A DNA stretch of 6,032 nt. Origin: JAPHTQ01 sp050302275. Its GTDB lineage: Bacteria; Pseudomonadota; Gammaproteobacteria; Thiohalomonadales; Thiohalomonadaceae. How positions within the stretch are numbered: the stretch's first letter is position 1; each line of letters begins with the position of its first letter. The position numbers and the translations under genes are program-made. The DNA lies in the NCBI GenBank assembly GCA_050302275.1, contig JBNLAT010000085.1, forward strand, positions 1 to 6,032, given 5' to 3'. The notes under the pieces are model-generated. The model ran no database searches. It had not been told where the DNA came from and saw only the letters and a list, made by a program, of their open reading frames with translations. Below, in pieces: positions 5,566 to 6,032 of the stretch.

Positions 5566-6032
5566 TTACTCCGTCGAATATCCGCTCGGGCGGCGAATGC
5601 TCCAACCCAGGGCAATCAATCCAAGCAGCAGAAGTGAGATCGTCTCGGGTTCGGGTACGGCGGCAACCGCCAGCTCATCATAAAACTTGAAACCGAAGTT
5701 ACTGGATGGATCACCACTGACGGGTGTGAAGGCATAGAGAGAGCCGGTGAGGCTGTAGATATGCCCGTCAAGCAACGTAACACCATCGTCCCCCTCGTGA
5801 TCGAAGTAGGGGGCCAGGCTGATGATGGTAACGCCTGAGGTTTCATCAAAAAGGGTCAGTGATACAGGCGAGGCACCTTCCATGGCGGCATAGAGGCCCA
5901 TCGATGAATCACCCTCCATCACTTGAAATCTCAAGTTGAGATCGGTCTCGGCGGAGGCATTGCCGGTAGCTCCCGCCGTATAGTATGTCAAATTGCCGAG
6001 GACGATAGAAAAACGATAGTACCCGTGACTGA
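5566..6032 (-). CDS. PEP-CTERM sorting domain protein, 3' part (5' end outside window)
   Basis: The minus-strand frame stays open from the window edge to the TAA at 5568-5566, about 155 residues; the start lies beyond 6032. The C-terminus is a textbook PEP-CTERM signal: AAVPEPETISLLLLGLIALG, then WSIRRP, meaning the VPEP motif, a hydrophobic helix and an Arg cluster. Such proteins are exported and handled by an exosortase (EpsH/XrtA type), often linked to exopolysaccharide or biofilm matrix. The visible ectodomain is low in Lys and Cys, rich in Thr, Ser, Gly and Asp, and probably beta-structured (LNLRFQVMEGDSSMGLY, GVTLLDGHIYSLTGSLYAF). It has no recognised catalytic motif. The TTG at 5991 could serve formally as a start, but the frame upstream of it is open and protein-like (YYRFSIVLGNLTYYTAG) and would leave no signal peptide, so the gene is treated as cut by the window. 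Confidence 0.88.
   Translation of the reverse strand, partial: SHGYYRFSIVLGNLTYYTAGATGNASAETDLNLRFQVMEGDSSMGLYAAMEGASPVSLTLFDETSGVTIISLAPYFDHEGDDGVTLLDGHIYSLTGSLYAFTPVSGDPSSNFGFKFYDELAVAAVPEPETISLLLLGLIALGWSIRRPSGYSTE

Overview
The window looks like chromosomal accessory DNA from a Gram-negative proteobacterium, most likely a GC-moderate gammaproteobacterium. The grounds are a REP-associated tyrosine transposase (RAYT) tail, a PEP-CTERM sorting signal, a lemA-DUF2207 gene pair, and short hairpin repeats typical of such genomes. The species cannot be named from the sequence alone.

Layout: (1) 1-534 (+) is the 3' part of an IS200-like/RAYT transposase gene entering from the left edge. A perfect 28-bp tandem duplication (549-604) follows 14 bp after its stop. 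(2) 660-2258 (-) encodes a 532-residue exported protein with a signal peptide, a beta-rich N-terminal half and a Cys-rich C-terminal half. The C-terminal half resembles the M35/aspzincin (peptidyl-Lys metalloendopeptidase) fold, but the zinc-binding HExxH appears to be replaced. (3) 2259-2925 is a gene-poor, repeat-rich stretch. It holds a dyad upstream of the secreted gene, a 17-codon zinc-ribbon-like ORF that stops where a transposase-associated repeat begins, an 18-bp-stem hairpin with a GGGGTCGG core like that of the 28-bp repeat, two related GTAGGGTG hairpins, and a possible promoter for the next operon. (4) 2926-5356 (+) is a two-gene operon, lemA then a DUF2207 (YciQ-like) membrane protein with a poly-Gly tail, separated by 1 nt. 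(5) 5357-5565 holds a short possible decayed coding frame and a strong hairpin between convergent genes. (6) 5566-6032 (-) is the 3' part of a PEP-CTERM protein gene running off the right edge.

Functionally the genes share an envelope or export theme: a secreted Cys-rich protein, two membrane-anchored proteins (LemA and DUF2207) very probably made together, and a PEP-CTERM protein destined for exosortase processing. No complete defence, CRISPR or RNA-gene system is visible. The least ordinary items are the apparent pseudo-metalloprotease and the transposase-related repeats on both sides of it.
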